NCBI GenBank assembly: GCA_964036665.1
Contig: OZ038526.1
Span: 6,076,001 to 6,140,000 of the forward strand
Direction: 5' to 3'
Length of the DNA stretch: 64,000 nt
DNA from: Gordius sp. MW1
Lineage: Eukaryota; Nematomorpha; Gordioida; Gordea; Gordiidae
The notes under the pieces are model-generated. The model did not search any database and was not told the origin of the DNA. It saw nothing but the letters and a program-made list of their open reading frames with translations. Each line of letters starts with the position of its first letter. Position 1 is the stretch's first letter. Position numbers and translations under genes: made by a program. Positions 54,678-64,000 of the stretch are shown piece by piece.

Positions 54678-56810
54678 AGTTGGAACTGAACCAAAGCTTG
54701 AGAGTTAGGAGAAATATATAAAGTATTCTACAGCGGGTCGCCAAATCGTAGAAATGGTGTCGGTATCGTCCTAAGCGAATCGTTCAAGGACATGGTGGTG
54801 GAAGTCAAGCGTTGTTCAGACAGGCTTATATGGGCGAAGATGGCAGATCAAGGGGTCGTCCTAACCGTTATGTCCGCGTATGCTCCCGAAATTGCGTGTA
54901 TGGAATCAGAGAAATATTCTTTGATTCATTGGAAAAAAAATACTATTAATACGACAGGAAGAAAGGTTAATTATTGGAGTGGATTTCAACGCTCACGGGG
55001 GCAATGATCGCCTCGGCTCTAAACGCAATCACGGAGGCTGTGGACATGGTCTAAAGAACCAAGAAGGGGAAAAACTTCTCCAAGTATATCAAGCATACGA
55101 CATGGCGATCGTTAACACGTATTTTCAAAAACGCGAAAATCATATTGTGACTTATAGAAGTGGGAAGCATTATAGTCAAATTGACACTGTCATGCGGCGA
55201 AAGTACTTATGGATTATTAAGGATTGCAAAGTAATATCGAGAGAAGAAATCGCCAGGCAACATCGTCCCCTTGTTATGGATCTTGACAGAAAAGTATTTT
55301 CTGAAAGTAGAAAGGTCTACGAACCTCAAATTCAATACGAAAGGCTAAAGGACAGGAAGACGAACGAAGAATATCATCAAAAAGCCTCCTCAATCTTGGG
55401 TGCAAAAAAGTTGCAAAGGGACGTAGACGACAATTGGGAGACGCTAACTAAATACATAAAGGAAACAGCAAATTGAGTTGCTTTAAAAAAAAACGAGGGG
55501 GAGGGGACGGGCCGTAATATAACCTAGCGCGCTCGAGCCATGCATAGATATAGTACCTAATCAATGAAGCAATTACAATTATACCCTTATTTAAAGACAA
55601 ATAAAACCCTCAAGTGTGTGGCGATTACAGACATATGAAGCTAATTTGCCACTCCATAAAGCTTATAAATAATCTTTGTAACAATCCTAGATTGAAAAAC
55701 GAGGTGGAAATATGGTCTAATCAATTTAATAGATTGGTGGCCTGCAAATCCACAATCGACCCAATCTTCGCACTAAGACAAATGATTATAAATATGGTGA
55801 AAAGAGAAGAGAGCTACATATGGTCATTATCGACTTGGAGGAAGCTTATGACACTGTCTCTCGCAATTCACTATGGTGGGGCTTGAGAAAATCTAATATC
55901 CCTGACGCGTATACTATGAAGTCTCAATTCGTGCGTTAGGACGACAATGGAGACTCTAAACATTTTCGGGTAAAAATTAAATTACATCAGGGATCTGCTC
56001 TCCCTTTTTAATTAATATAATTGTGGACACGATAACGAGAGACATTCAAACATCGTCATAGTGTATGCTTTATGCCGATGATATAGTACTATGCGAAGAA
56101 ACAAAGGAGAAAGTATTCAAAAACACCGCAAGTGGTCAAAGCGCTTAGCTGGATATGGTTTGAAGGTCAGCGATCGAAAAACGGTATACATGGTAATTAA
56201 CGTTACAGGCAGCCCATCGTTGGATGACCATCTAAAGTACTCAAAAGTAGACAAGTTTACATACCTCGGCTCGATGCTACAATGCTGCGCAACAGAAGCA
56301 TGGCTTAAATGGCGAAGTATATCCAGTGTAATGTGCGACAAGTAAATGCCAATATTGTTGAAGTAAAGCTTAACTCTATGGAAGTGAAACATGGCATTAA
56401 ACACCACGGAAGGAAAGATATTACAAGCCATAGAGATAAGAATGATACGGTGGAGCTTGGGGTATACTAAGCTCGACCATATGACGAATGACTTTCTCAT
56501 GACAAAAATGGGTATTTAACCTATGGCGGACATGATTAACGAAAATCAGCTAAGGTGTTATGAGCATATAATAAAAAGGGAGACGAATGGCGTGAATCGA
56601 AAAGTACTGGACATGGAGGTACCGGGGAAGAGAGGAAGAGGAATTAGAAAGGGCAAGTCAATAAAGATAAGAAGAAGAAAAAAAGAGATTATTCAAGACA
56701 TGGCACCCACCCGGTTAAGACGGAGAAAACTCATTACAACAAAATTTACGAGTTGGACCAAATAACTGATAAAGTAGAAGATTATGAATATGATGGTCAA
56801 TAAAAAAATT
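54678..56810 (+). mobile_element. RTE-type LINE, 5'-truncated second copy
   Basis: Same family as 41555-44583, on the plus strand. It begins inside the endonuclease (YSGSPNRRNGVGIVLSESF in one frame, then VVEVKRCSDRLIW). It continues through FNAHGGNDRLGSKRNHGG, the linker frame 54979-55476, reverse transcriptase pieces (IIDLEEAYD-like, then YADDIVL-like near 56080), and the C-terminal MADMINENQLRCYEHIIKRE. The tail CTGATAAAGTAGAAGA matches the 3' end of the other copy. Many frame changes and at least one unrelated insertion-like stretch (about 55485-55610) show it is older. Confidence 0.8.
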
Positions 56811-56814
56811 TTAA

Positions 56815-58429
56815 AACTGAAACCTCGCTGATAAAATTTCGTATTGTCTCGTATAAATCAAGGCTCAACTTTTAGAAGTTGACCGAGATTTTTCTGCGTC
56901 ACTTAGAGAAACTCATCAAATTCTTTAAAAAATTATAACAACCTTTGTGGGTAAATTCGTGACACGTTCAATTCACGGCATTTTGATTTAGCATCAACCA
57001 GAAAATTCCATTTTTTCTTGAAATCAAAAAAATCAAGGTAGATAGGATTCTATATATAATGAGACCATCTTGACTGTTTTAGGAATATTGGCATATTTAT
57101 TACACGCACTACATTTAGGCCCATACAAGGCGGTATCAAGGCACATTTTTGTCACTTAATATATTTACTAGCCAAAGTTTTCATTTTTGTCCTCTCACTA
57201 CGTTCGACATATATACCTATAAGCTCAAGGCTCGTTAATCAATATGCGGTAACATCTTAGTATAGCTCCATTGTCAAGGTTGTGCAACCCGATTACACCT
57301 AAAAACCAGAGGCAGATTTGCTTGGAATTTACTGCGAAAACCTGGATCGGGTAAATTTTTTAACTTCATTGCCTGCCCGGGCCCGCCCGAACCCTTTTAA
57401 GTATCTGCCCGGGCCTGCCCGAAACATTAAATCTGCCCGAGATGCCTGGCCCGAAATATTAAATTTGCCCGTAGGCCTAAATTCTGCGATCCCAAATTTT
57501 TCAACCACTATCAAAAAATAAGCATTAAATTAATGGCATATCGATTAAAACAAATATAGCAATATTTTACTGTCGAATGATTTTTCAAACGAAACCTTTA
57601 ATCTTTAATTCTAATCCTAATAGGTCAAAAAAGGTAGTATTTGGTCTTTTTAAAATATTTGGAAAGAGTTTCTTTAAAGTTGGCAAAACCGCTCATAAGT
57701 GACAAAATTTTAATAGATTGATTTGATTGCTAATGCATTTAGGTACAAACATGTTAGAATGTTTACAAATCATATAACAGCAAAATATTAATTGGATGCA
57801 GTCGATGTCCATGAAAATATTTATGTAGCAATTTTTAAGTTTACAATATGCATGTTTATGAATAATCTTAGATTAAACAAATTAGACTCCCCTTTTCAGT
57901 AAACCCTTTTAAGCTCCTACCCTATAAATAAATTTCTTAATGAATAAATTTAGTTCAATTCGTTAATTTCTGTGCTCTGTTTTAATACTCAATCATATTC
58001 ATTTGCAATTTGTGAATTTTTTTTTTAATTTAAAGCAAAAAGGAAAGGTATGGAAATTTATTATTATAAAAATACGAATAGCTTAGCGATAGCGACGAGT
58101 GATAAGGGAATAATAAAGGCGAATTGGGGAAGGTTTGTTAAATCAAATTTTATTTGTTAAAAAAACTAAATAATATTACAATCCAATTTAACAGCTTGCA
58201 TTATGTTAATTTAGGCCTGAAGGGCTACATAAATATAAATATTTCAATCCTTTCCATGAACGTAGCTAGCTTGATTAATGAAATAAGGGGGTGGGAAAAT
58301 TATAACAATAACTTGGAGAGAGGTGGCGAAATCAAATTTCTTAACTTTTTTTAGCATTTTCCATATGCAAAATAAAATAATACACTATCTAAAAAATCTC
58401 ATTAAGCCCTAATTGTCTGAATCTTATCA
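56815..58429. other. Spacer with repeat scraps
   Basis: 56815-56905 is a decayed TCTCG-family piece (TTTCGTATTGTCTCGTATAA, GACCGAGATTTTTCT). 57350-57480 is a GC-rich scrap (CTGCCCGGGCCCGCCCGAAC) like the interior of the hAT element at 39355. The rest is AT-rich with no supported gene. Confidence 0.45.
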
Positions 58430-60270
58430 TCATGCCCGCCCGAAAATAAAAATTTTGGACAGTTGGTCTTTGAGAGGAACTTTCTTGAGTGTCGATTGAC
58501 CTTTAAAGTACTCCATAACTCCATGTAATTTATCGTCTCCAATGACGTCTTCCCCAATGTTAACTGACGGGAAGAGCTACGTTACATGATTTACTAAAAG
58601 AATTCGTTTTTTTTCTTCATTCTAGGGTGCGTCTTAATAGCGATTTTGAATCTAGATTCAAAAAGCGAATGCATGTTAAAACATGGCCGCGTCTTAATAC
58701 GAGCGTCACTTCATTTTTGTTCTGTTTCTGTGTTTTTGCTCGTAAAACATATATTTATCCTTTAATTATGCTTTTAATGCATATTCATTTGGTAACTAAA
58801 CTAAAATTGTTGATTCCACGACATGTATATCGCATATTTAGACAAACAAAAATATGGTGCCGTGAAGTTGAATCGTATATTAAGACGGGCCCTTAATGTA
58901 TACTCACCATTTTTCCCTGATCGCGATCTGGTAAGTGTTGCGCCCTTTTATTGAAAAAGAGGGTAAAAAAATAAGGGGGGAGGGGCAAATCACCCCCCCC
59001 CCCCCTCCCCCCTGGTGAAAAATAGGGTAAAAAATAAGGGGGGGGGGGGCAAAACACCCCCCCCCCCCATCTCCCCTCTGGTGAAAAAAAGGATAAAAAA
59101 TAAGGGGGGGGGCAAAACACCCCCCCCCCATCTCCCCCCTGGTGAGAAAGAGGGTAAAAAATAAGGTGGGGGCAAATCACCCCCTCCCCAAGGGTAAAAA
59201 ATAATGGGGGGGGGGAAGCAAATCCCCCCCCCCTGGTAAGAAAGAGGGTAAAAAATAATGGGGGAGGGCAAATCACCCCCCTTCCCTCTGGTGAGAAAAA
59301 GGGTAAAAAATAATGGGGGGGGGGCAAATCACCCCTATCCCCCCTGGTGAGAAAGAGGGTAAAAAATAAGGGAGGGGGGCAAATCACCCCCTACCCACTG
59401 GTGAGATAGAGGGTAAAAAATAGTGGGGGGGGGCAAATCACCCTTTCCCCCCTGGTGAAAAAGAGGGTAAAAAATAAGGGGGGGGGGGGCAAATCACCCC
59501 CCTGGTGAGAAAGAGGGTAAAAAGGTGAGAAAGAGGGTAAAAAATAAGGGGGGGGGGCAAATCACCCCACCCCCCCCCCCCCCTCTGGTGAGAAAGAGGG
59601 TAAAAAATAAGGGGGGGGGCAAATCACCCCCAAAGAGGGTAAAAAATAATATTCTTCTATTTAATTAATTTAATATTTGATACAACACAATTAGCATCTA
59701 CCTTACAAAATGTTATTAAGATGAATATAATTATATCAATTTGAATGTATTAGTTATCTATCTCTAATTCAAATATGGGATAATTGACGTTCAAATTTAA
59801 AAACGCTATGGTATAACAATGGGATCGTCAAAAGTAACAATGCATTTTCCCAATCCCCACCCAATCCCCTGCTAGTAAAAAAGATGTGATAAACGTCAAA
59901 ACTCATTATTTCGTGTTTTTAACCAATAGCAATTCGTATAAGACGTTAGCTATTTTACAATCGTCATTTCTGTACGCTACACCGGCACATCAAATTTCGG
60001 CAAAATCACAGGCTCAAAATTAAGTTGAAATTTTTGTAATTGAAAATAGTTACCTCTAAACTTGCCTGGACCCATAGGACCATTATACGGACCCATAGGA
60101 GGTTGACCGAAGTCAGCTGACTGCGCATACATAGGGGGTCCCATACATGGGGCACCCTGACCCATGGGCACCCATGATTGAGGCGAAATAAATTGTAATG
60201 GCTGTTGCATCATTAGACCAGGTGGTCCAAAAGCACCGTTCATCCACGGTACTTGCTGTTGTGGCATCAT
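58430..60270 (-). CDS. Tentative small Pro/Met-rich protein, 3 exons including a 20-bp microexon
   Basis: Exon 1 (60270-60054) encodes a Met/Pro/Gln/Gly-rich N-terminus (MMPQQQVPWMNGAFGPPG, then MGPPMYAQSADFGQPPMGPY) and ends at a GT donor after GPGKFR. A 20-bp segment at 58927-58908 has CTTACCAG before it and GTGAGT after it and adds DRDQGKM in phase. A final open stretch at 58576-58430 reads in phase from LFPSVNIGEDVIGDDKLHG to KDQLSKIFIFGRA and a stop. Joined, they give 127 aa. I do not recognise the protein. The first exon is the most secure; the later exons depend on splice sites chosen by eye, and the acceptor of the last exon has a weak pyrimidine tract. The first intron contains the minisatellite at 58955-59650. 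Confidence 0.45.
58624..58895. mobile_element. Possible MITE with GCGTCTTAATA ends
   Basis: Left TAGGGTGCGTCTTAATAGCG and right TATTAAGACGGGCCCTTA are inverted partners, and a second GCGTCTTAATACGAGCG lies at 58689. No matching target duplication was found. The 89-codon plus-strand frame inside is not convincing. Confidence 0.4.
58955..59650. repeat. Minisatellite of G-run/C-run units, about 14 copies
   Basis: The unit is roughly CTGGTGAGAAAGAGGG, TAAAAAATAA, a run of 7-10 G, CAAATCA, and a run of 5-15 C, so 45-65 bp. About 14 GGGTAAAAAATA words were counted between 58963 and 59645. Both strands carry long G runs, and each unit is itself an inverted repeat. The overlapping Pro/Phe-rich ORFs on the minus strand come from this repetition. 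A single related motif, inverted, is at about 61120-61160. Confidence 0.9.
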
Positions 60271-61339
60271 GTTTTTAAAACTCTTACAAAATCTATATCG
60301 GCGTCAGTTTTAAGTGTGAATAACTGGTTTGATTACAGCAGAGCCAAACTTCATGATACAAGTGTTAAATAATGAATGGTTATTTGAGAGTTTCTAATCA
60401 ATATTCACTTGATTAAATAGGTGATAGCTTAAAAATGATAAAATTTTTTGTAATGACGTGATTAAACGTTCGAGTTTTTATGACGTGTTTTAGCAATAAA
60501 TAGGCTTATTTAAAACCAACAATAAAATATAAGAGAGCTTAAGATACCTTTCTTTTTTGATTGTTGTTCTAACTTAGTATTGCCATATTGGCCTAGTATT
60601 AGTGTTACTATAACGTCTGAGTATAATATAGTTATAATATTTAAGCTTGTAGATAATTGTAGGTAAATCAACAATTTGTCACATCGTTTGATTTTTGGCT
60701 GAGTATGGTTTGAATTTTTATGTTTTACGACTTAGACTTGATTTTTAAATCAGAGATATGAATTCTCAGGTTTACAGCCTATATTCTACTTTAAATTTTG
60801 GATGCTAATTGCTATAGCATATTATAAATTACCTCTTATCATTGGAACCAAGGTTTAGTACCAATTATTCTAGATATGTATTTACTTAAAATATTCTTGT
60901 TAGTCTATAAAAATGCTAAAGAGGCCAGTCAAAGCAGCAATATTTCTTCAAGCATTGAGCAGATTGCACGAGCAGAGACTCGAGCAGATAGCATATTTAT
61001 TATAAGCAATTTCTTTAAGTTAAAAACTTAAATTTTTTTGTCAGATTATATATCATAAATAAATTAAGAACCTTGCCCCCCTCCTTTTTGCCCCCTTCTT
61101 CTACCCTATCCCTCCCCCAGAGGGGGGGGGGGATCATTTGCCCCCCCCTTTTTATCACTTATTATATCTACAAAAGACAAAAATTATTAGAACAATTCTT
61201 TTGTTCAATAACGTATTTTGAGAGGAATTATGAATGATATATTTATTTCTTATCATACGTTTTAACTATATTATAAAAAACTCAAAAGTGCCTTGGCCTG
61301 CTAATAAAAATATTGTAAGCAGGTTTGGTGGGATATATA
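60271..61339. other. Spacer with a homopurine/homopyrimidine patch
   Basis: Mostly AT-rich. 61070-61160 has CCCCCCTCCTTTTTGCCCCC, a run of 12 G and GATCATTTGCCCCCCCC, which matches the minus strand of the 58955-59650 minisatellite unit. A 41-codon frame near 60900-61030 is unassigned. Confidence 0.4.
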
Positions 61340-61770
61340 CATAGACTAGATAGACTGCTCATCAACGGACAAAATGTGTACCCTTTTTTATACCATTTTG
61401 ATTAACATGGTAAGGTGGTGATCATATAGAAATTAAATTAGTAATTTTCGCAAATTAAATAATACTTAAAAAAATATTGAATTGGGTAGATATCAAAAAC
61501 AGCATTTTAAAATAAATTTTACACAATACATAAAAGTTAAAAACTGCGATTAAAGTTTGTTTAATAATATAGCGCCATTAATATTTTGTATAATATTAAT
61601 TAAGACGTTCGTTTTTTTTAATTTATAAACTAGTGAGGAAGGTAAATTGACTGCTATAAGGCAAAATTAAATGGTTAAAATACACCAGTTGCTCTCTTCA
61701 AAATGGAGGAAAATTTGACACACATTTAACCATATGCAACATATGGCATGAGCAGGCTATCTAGTCTATG
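61340..61770. mobile_element. Foldback hAT-type MITE, 431 bp
   Basis: Begins CATAGACTAGATAGACTGCT and ends AGCAGGCTATCTAGTCTATG, with a perfect 8-bp target duplication GATATATA (61332-61339 and 61771-61778). It shares its ends with the MITE at 34728-35188 and words such as AAAATGTGTACCC in the arms. Confidence 0.8.
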
Positions 61771-61778
61771 GATATATA

Positions 61779-62778
61779 TCAGCAAACAATAAAGAAAAAG
61801 TTAGAGTGTTTAATATTTCTCGTACGCAATCGACAATGGACGGGACAAATATTGGTGGGTGGTCTACGCCAACCAAGGAAAACATGGTGCTTGATCCACG
61901 ACATGAAATTGCTTAAAAGTCAATCCCAATATGTTTTCTTACAATTACTATTAACTAAAAAATGATACTAATAGTTTGAAATGCTTCTATTTGGTAGTGT
62001 TGATTGGGATCAAGTTCCTTCCTGGGTATATATAATTCCAGCATAATTTAGATAACATGAGCTATTCAGACTATAAATACATAATCAAAACAACTATTTT
62101 AACAAACATAACATATATTCATAGCCAATAATTTTATATCAAGATAGGAAATTCTTACAACTATAAATGCACACTTAAAATTAGATTATAATAATTTTTG
62201 GGAGTATCTTTTAATGTTATCTCTGTAATTTTATTTTAAATATTTAATCATCATATTTACCAAGTGTAAATTGTATAAAAAATATATATGAAAAATAATG
62301 CCATAGCTCCAAGACAGTATTTCCTAACGGGATAGAGTTTAAATTCGAAAGTCAGAAACATTATATATAAAGAAATTTTAGCAACTCAATTTTTAAAATA
62401 TATGAATAACCTAAATTTAATATAAAAATGTTTCTTCGACTACTTTTGTAGTTCTCAGGTCCAGGGACAAAGTCTTGAATCTTCCAAACATCAAGCCCTT
62501 AAGGGGATTGTGGATTAATAAAAGCTAACAAAGATGAATGTTTGGTGGTTTTGATAGAAAAATGTTACATTAAGTGTGTGACATGCAGATTCTTACGAGA
62601 TTGAAAATAAGCTGATAAGGTCAAGGCAACAGTATCGCTTATTATTGAATAACAAGATTAAAAGAAAACGGAAGTGCAATGCTTAGCAGTGCGACCAGAA
62701 TGCTTAGATGAATCTTAGATTTAACCAAGAAAATGACAAAAAGTCTACGTACAAAATCTATAAAAACGAAGGTTGTGA
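61779..62778. other. Spacer, no feature supported
   Basis: AT-rich. The 65-codon frame at 61768-61965 (MDIYQQTIKKKLECLIFLV) overlaps the MITE end and target duplication and matches no family I know. Confidence 0.35.
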
Positions 62779-63551
62779 CAGGCGCGTAGCCAGGATTATC
62801 TCAAGGGGGGGGGAAGCTGCCAAAGATTTTTTTTGACATTTTATTGGCAATTAAAAATTAAAATTAAACAACCAAAAATTCGGGCCCACTGCTGGGCCAA
62901 CTCGACCAAGGGGCCGGGCAGGCAACCGCCGTAAATTAAGTTTGTCAATTAGGCCTGGGCGGGCACAATAACAATGAGATTTTTTATAAGTTTACTAATT
63001 TTTTGTCACCTTTTTATTTATAAAACTTCTAGAATTAAATCAAAAAATTTTGAAATTTTGAAAAAGCAATGCTTGAAATTTAAAATCGTCATTTTGGGCC
63101 TGACAGTACGGACAGCATTAGTGAATTGGCAATTAAGGGGTTGGGCTGGGCGGGAAATTTAGTTATCAAACCGTGATGGGCTCTAGCAAAATTTTTTAGA
63201 CAAATATTATAAATGATAAAGGTATTCTGTATAGAATGAGCAACATTATATATTCATTTGATTTTTCATTTGCCCAGCGATTGTCAATGATTTCACCTGA
63301 AGTGGGAGAATTATTTATGATTCGTTTTGCTAATTCATTCCATCGATGTCTTGACATCCTATTTTTTGATTAAGCTTCTAACCTCTTAAGTATGGAAAAA
63401 CTTCGATCATTGACGCATGTAATGTTGAGAAGACAAAAAATGTGGTTAAAGCTCTTAGGCAAAAATTTTGTTTAAAAATAAATATAAATCTTTTAAAATA
63501 CTTAAAAGTGATTCTTTAATCTGACTAAAGGGGGCCATGGCTACGTCACTG
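62779..63551 (-). mobile_element. hAT element with CAG-CGTAGCC ends and transposase remnant
   Basis: Ends CAGGCGCGTAGCCAGG and CCATGGCTACGTCACTG are imperfect inverted repeats of the CAGNGGCGTAGCC type common in animal hAT elements. On the minus strand, 63430-63246 reads TCVNDRSFSILKRLEA, a stop, then after a frame change MSRHRWNELAKRIINNSPTS and EIIDNRWANEK. The first part matches the ERSFSxLKxIK block of the hAT C-terminal dimerisation region. The flanking 8-mers GGTTGTGA and ATCGACAT do not match, so a target duplication is not visible. The middle includes a GC-rich scrap (62880-62960) of the 39355 family. Confidence 0.6.
63246..63430 (-). pseudogene. hAT transposase C-terminal remnant
   Basis: The dimerisation-domain core SFSILKRLEA is followed by a stop and a frame change, then a further protein-like stretch MSRHRWNELAKRII. 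In intact relatives this region joins transposase monomers. Nothing of the catalytic RNase H core was found. Confidence 0.55.
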
Positions 63552-63655
63552 ATCGACATCATTGTTTATAACTATAGGTGAGACCTTTTCATCTATATCT
63601 TAGAACAGATACAGGGTATTATCTAGAGATTATTAATCAGTGGATTTAAATTATA

Positions 63656-63781
63656 TAGGATGGGAGGATAGGATAGGATAGGATAGAATAGGATAGAATA
63701 GGATTGAATAGGATAGAATAGGATAGGATGGATAGGATAGGATAGGATAGTATAGGATAGGATAGGATAGGATAGGATAGA
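63656..63781. repeat. GGATA pentanucleotide microsatellite
   Basis: About 24 tandem GGATA units with scattered GAATA and GGATT variants and one interruption (GGATGGATA) near 63727. Confidence 0.95.
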
Positions 63782-63811
63782 TAACTATAAATTAAATTTA
63801 TTTTGATAGTT

Positions 63812-64000
63812 AATGCGGGAACCGGTCAAAGGAGCTCATCAGAACTCATCAGAAAAAGAGCACACTGCTCAGGATGAATTTAACAAATTGTCTTAGCACA
63901 AAATATTTTATATTAACATGTCCTAGTGATATCATAACAAGTAAATATATGGGTTAGGGTAAGTATTAGGGCCAGGTTAAGGGTTAAGGTTAGGGTTTGG
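63812..64000. mobile_element. Second copy of the TTAGGG-bearing MITE, cut by window edge
   Basis: From GCGGGAACCGGTCAAAGGAG on, this follows 54337-54525 almost base for base, including CACTGCTCAGGATGAATTTA and the GGGTTAGGGTAAG words. The right terminus lies outside the window. Confidence 0.8.

Noticed and set aside
58893-59387. 164-codon Pro/Phe/Leu-rich ORF
   Set aside because: Pure product of the G/C-run minisatellite; peptide repeats follow the DNA unit.
60900-61030. Short open stretch after a TATAAAA-like word
   Set aside because: About 40 codons, no family, no splice context; too weak to call.

Overview
The window is AT-rich metazoan DNA with sparse, intron-bearing host genes in a very repeat-rich background. 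I think it is from a flatworm (Platyhelminthes). The reasons are: the first introns of the NCLN gene are tiny (41, 42 and 38 bp) while its later introns exceed 1 kb, a 5'-small/3'-large polarity known from schistosomes and relatives; GTF2H5 and PIGM lie on one strand 53 bp apart with a splice acceptor in the gap, as expected of a trans-spliced operon; and RTE-type LINEs are present. The phylum is an inference. The animal assignment is secure from the gene content.

Host genes that I rebuilt from exon pieces: NCLN (nicalin, ER membrane; + strand, 20379-26265, 14 exons, 648 aa with every splice phase consistent). A large type I membrane protein with LDLa and CUB domains (- strand, 30439-36388, 3 exons, 1357 aa). 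GTF2H5/TTDA, the smallest TFIIH subunit (- strand, 52829-53306, 3 exons, 74 aa), immediately upstream of PIGM, the GPI mannosyltransferase I catalytic subunit (- strand, 51459-52775, one exon, 438 aa). A tentative small Pro/Met-rich gene (- strand, 58430-60270), which may use a 20-bp microexon and whose first intron carries a G/C-run minisatellite.

Mobile DNA dominates. (1) Seven copies of a non-autonomous, Helentron-like (HINE/DINE-1-like) element: A 6167-9007, B-C-D head to tail at 10086-15541, E 22216-22846 inside an NCLN intron, F 26943-29564 and G 44743-46597 (inverted). Each has a 5' subterminal inverted repeat, a GTCC microsatellite, a core array of about 107-130 bp units (a short version in E), a 3' copy of the subterminal repeat in inverse orientation, and a terminal GGGCC-GAA-GGCCC hairpin. 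(2) Many hAT-type elements and MITEs, recognised by inverted ends and 8-bp target duplications: 16492-18262 with two nested insertions, 34517-34719 next to 34728-35188, 35672-35843, 37938-38094, 39355-40411, 47748-50088, 53510-53674, 61340-61770, and 62779-63551 with a hAT transposase remnant. (3) RTE-type LINEs at 41555-44583 (nearly full length, 13-bp target duplication) and 54678-56810, plus another LINE cut by the left edge (1-1171).

Layout: 1-6166 LINE and AT-rich DNA; 6167-15541 Helentron-like cluster; 15542-20378 nested hAT elements and spacer; 20379-26265 NCLN; 26943-29564 Helentron-like copy; 30439-36388 CUB/LDLa receptor; 36389-51458 repeats, RTE and a hAT element; 51459-53306 GTF2H5-PIGM pair; 53307-56810 MITEs, telomere-like repeats and RTE; 58430-60270 small candidate gene; 60271-64000 MITEs, a hAT remnant and a GGATA microsatellite. 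No rRNA, credible functional tRNA, CRISPR array or prokaryotic gene was seen.
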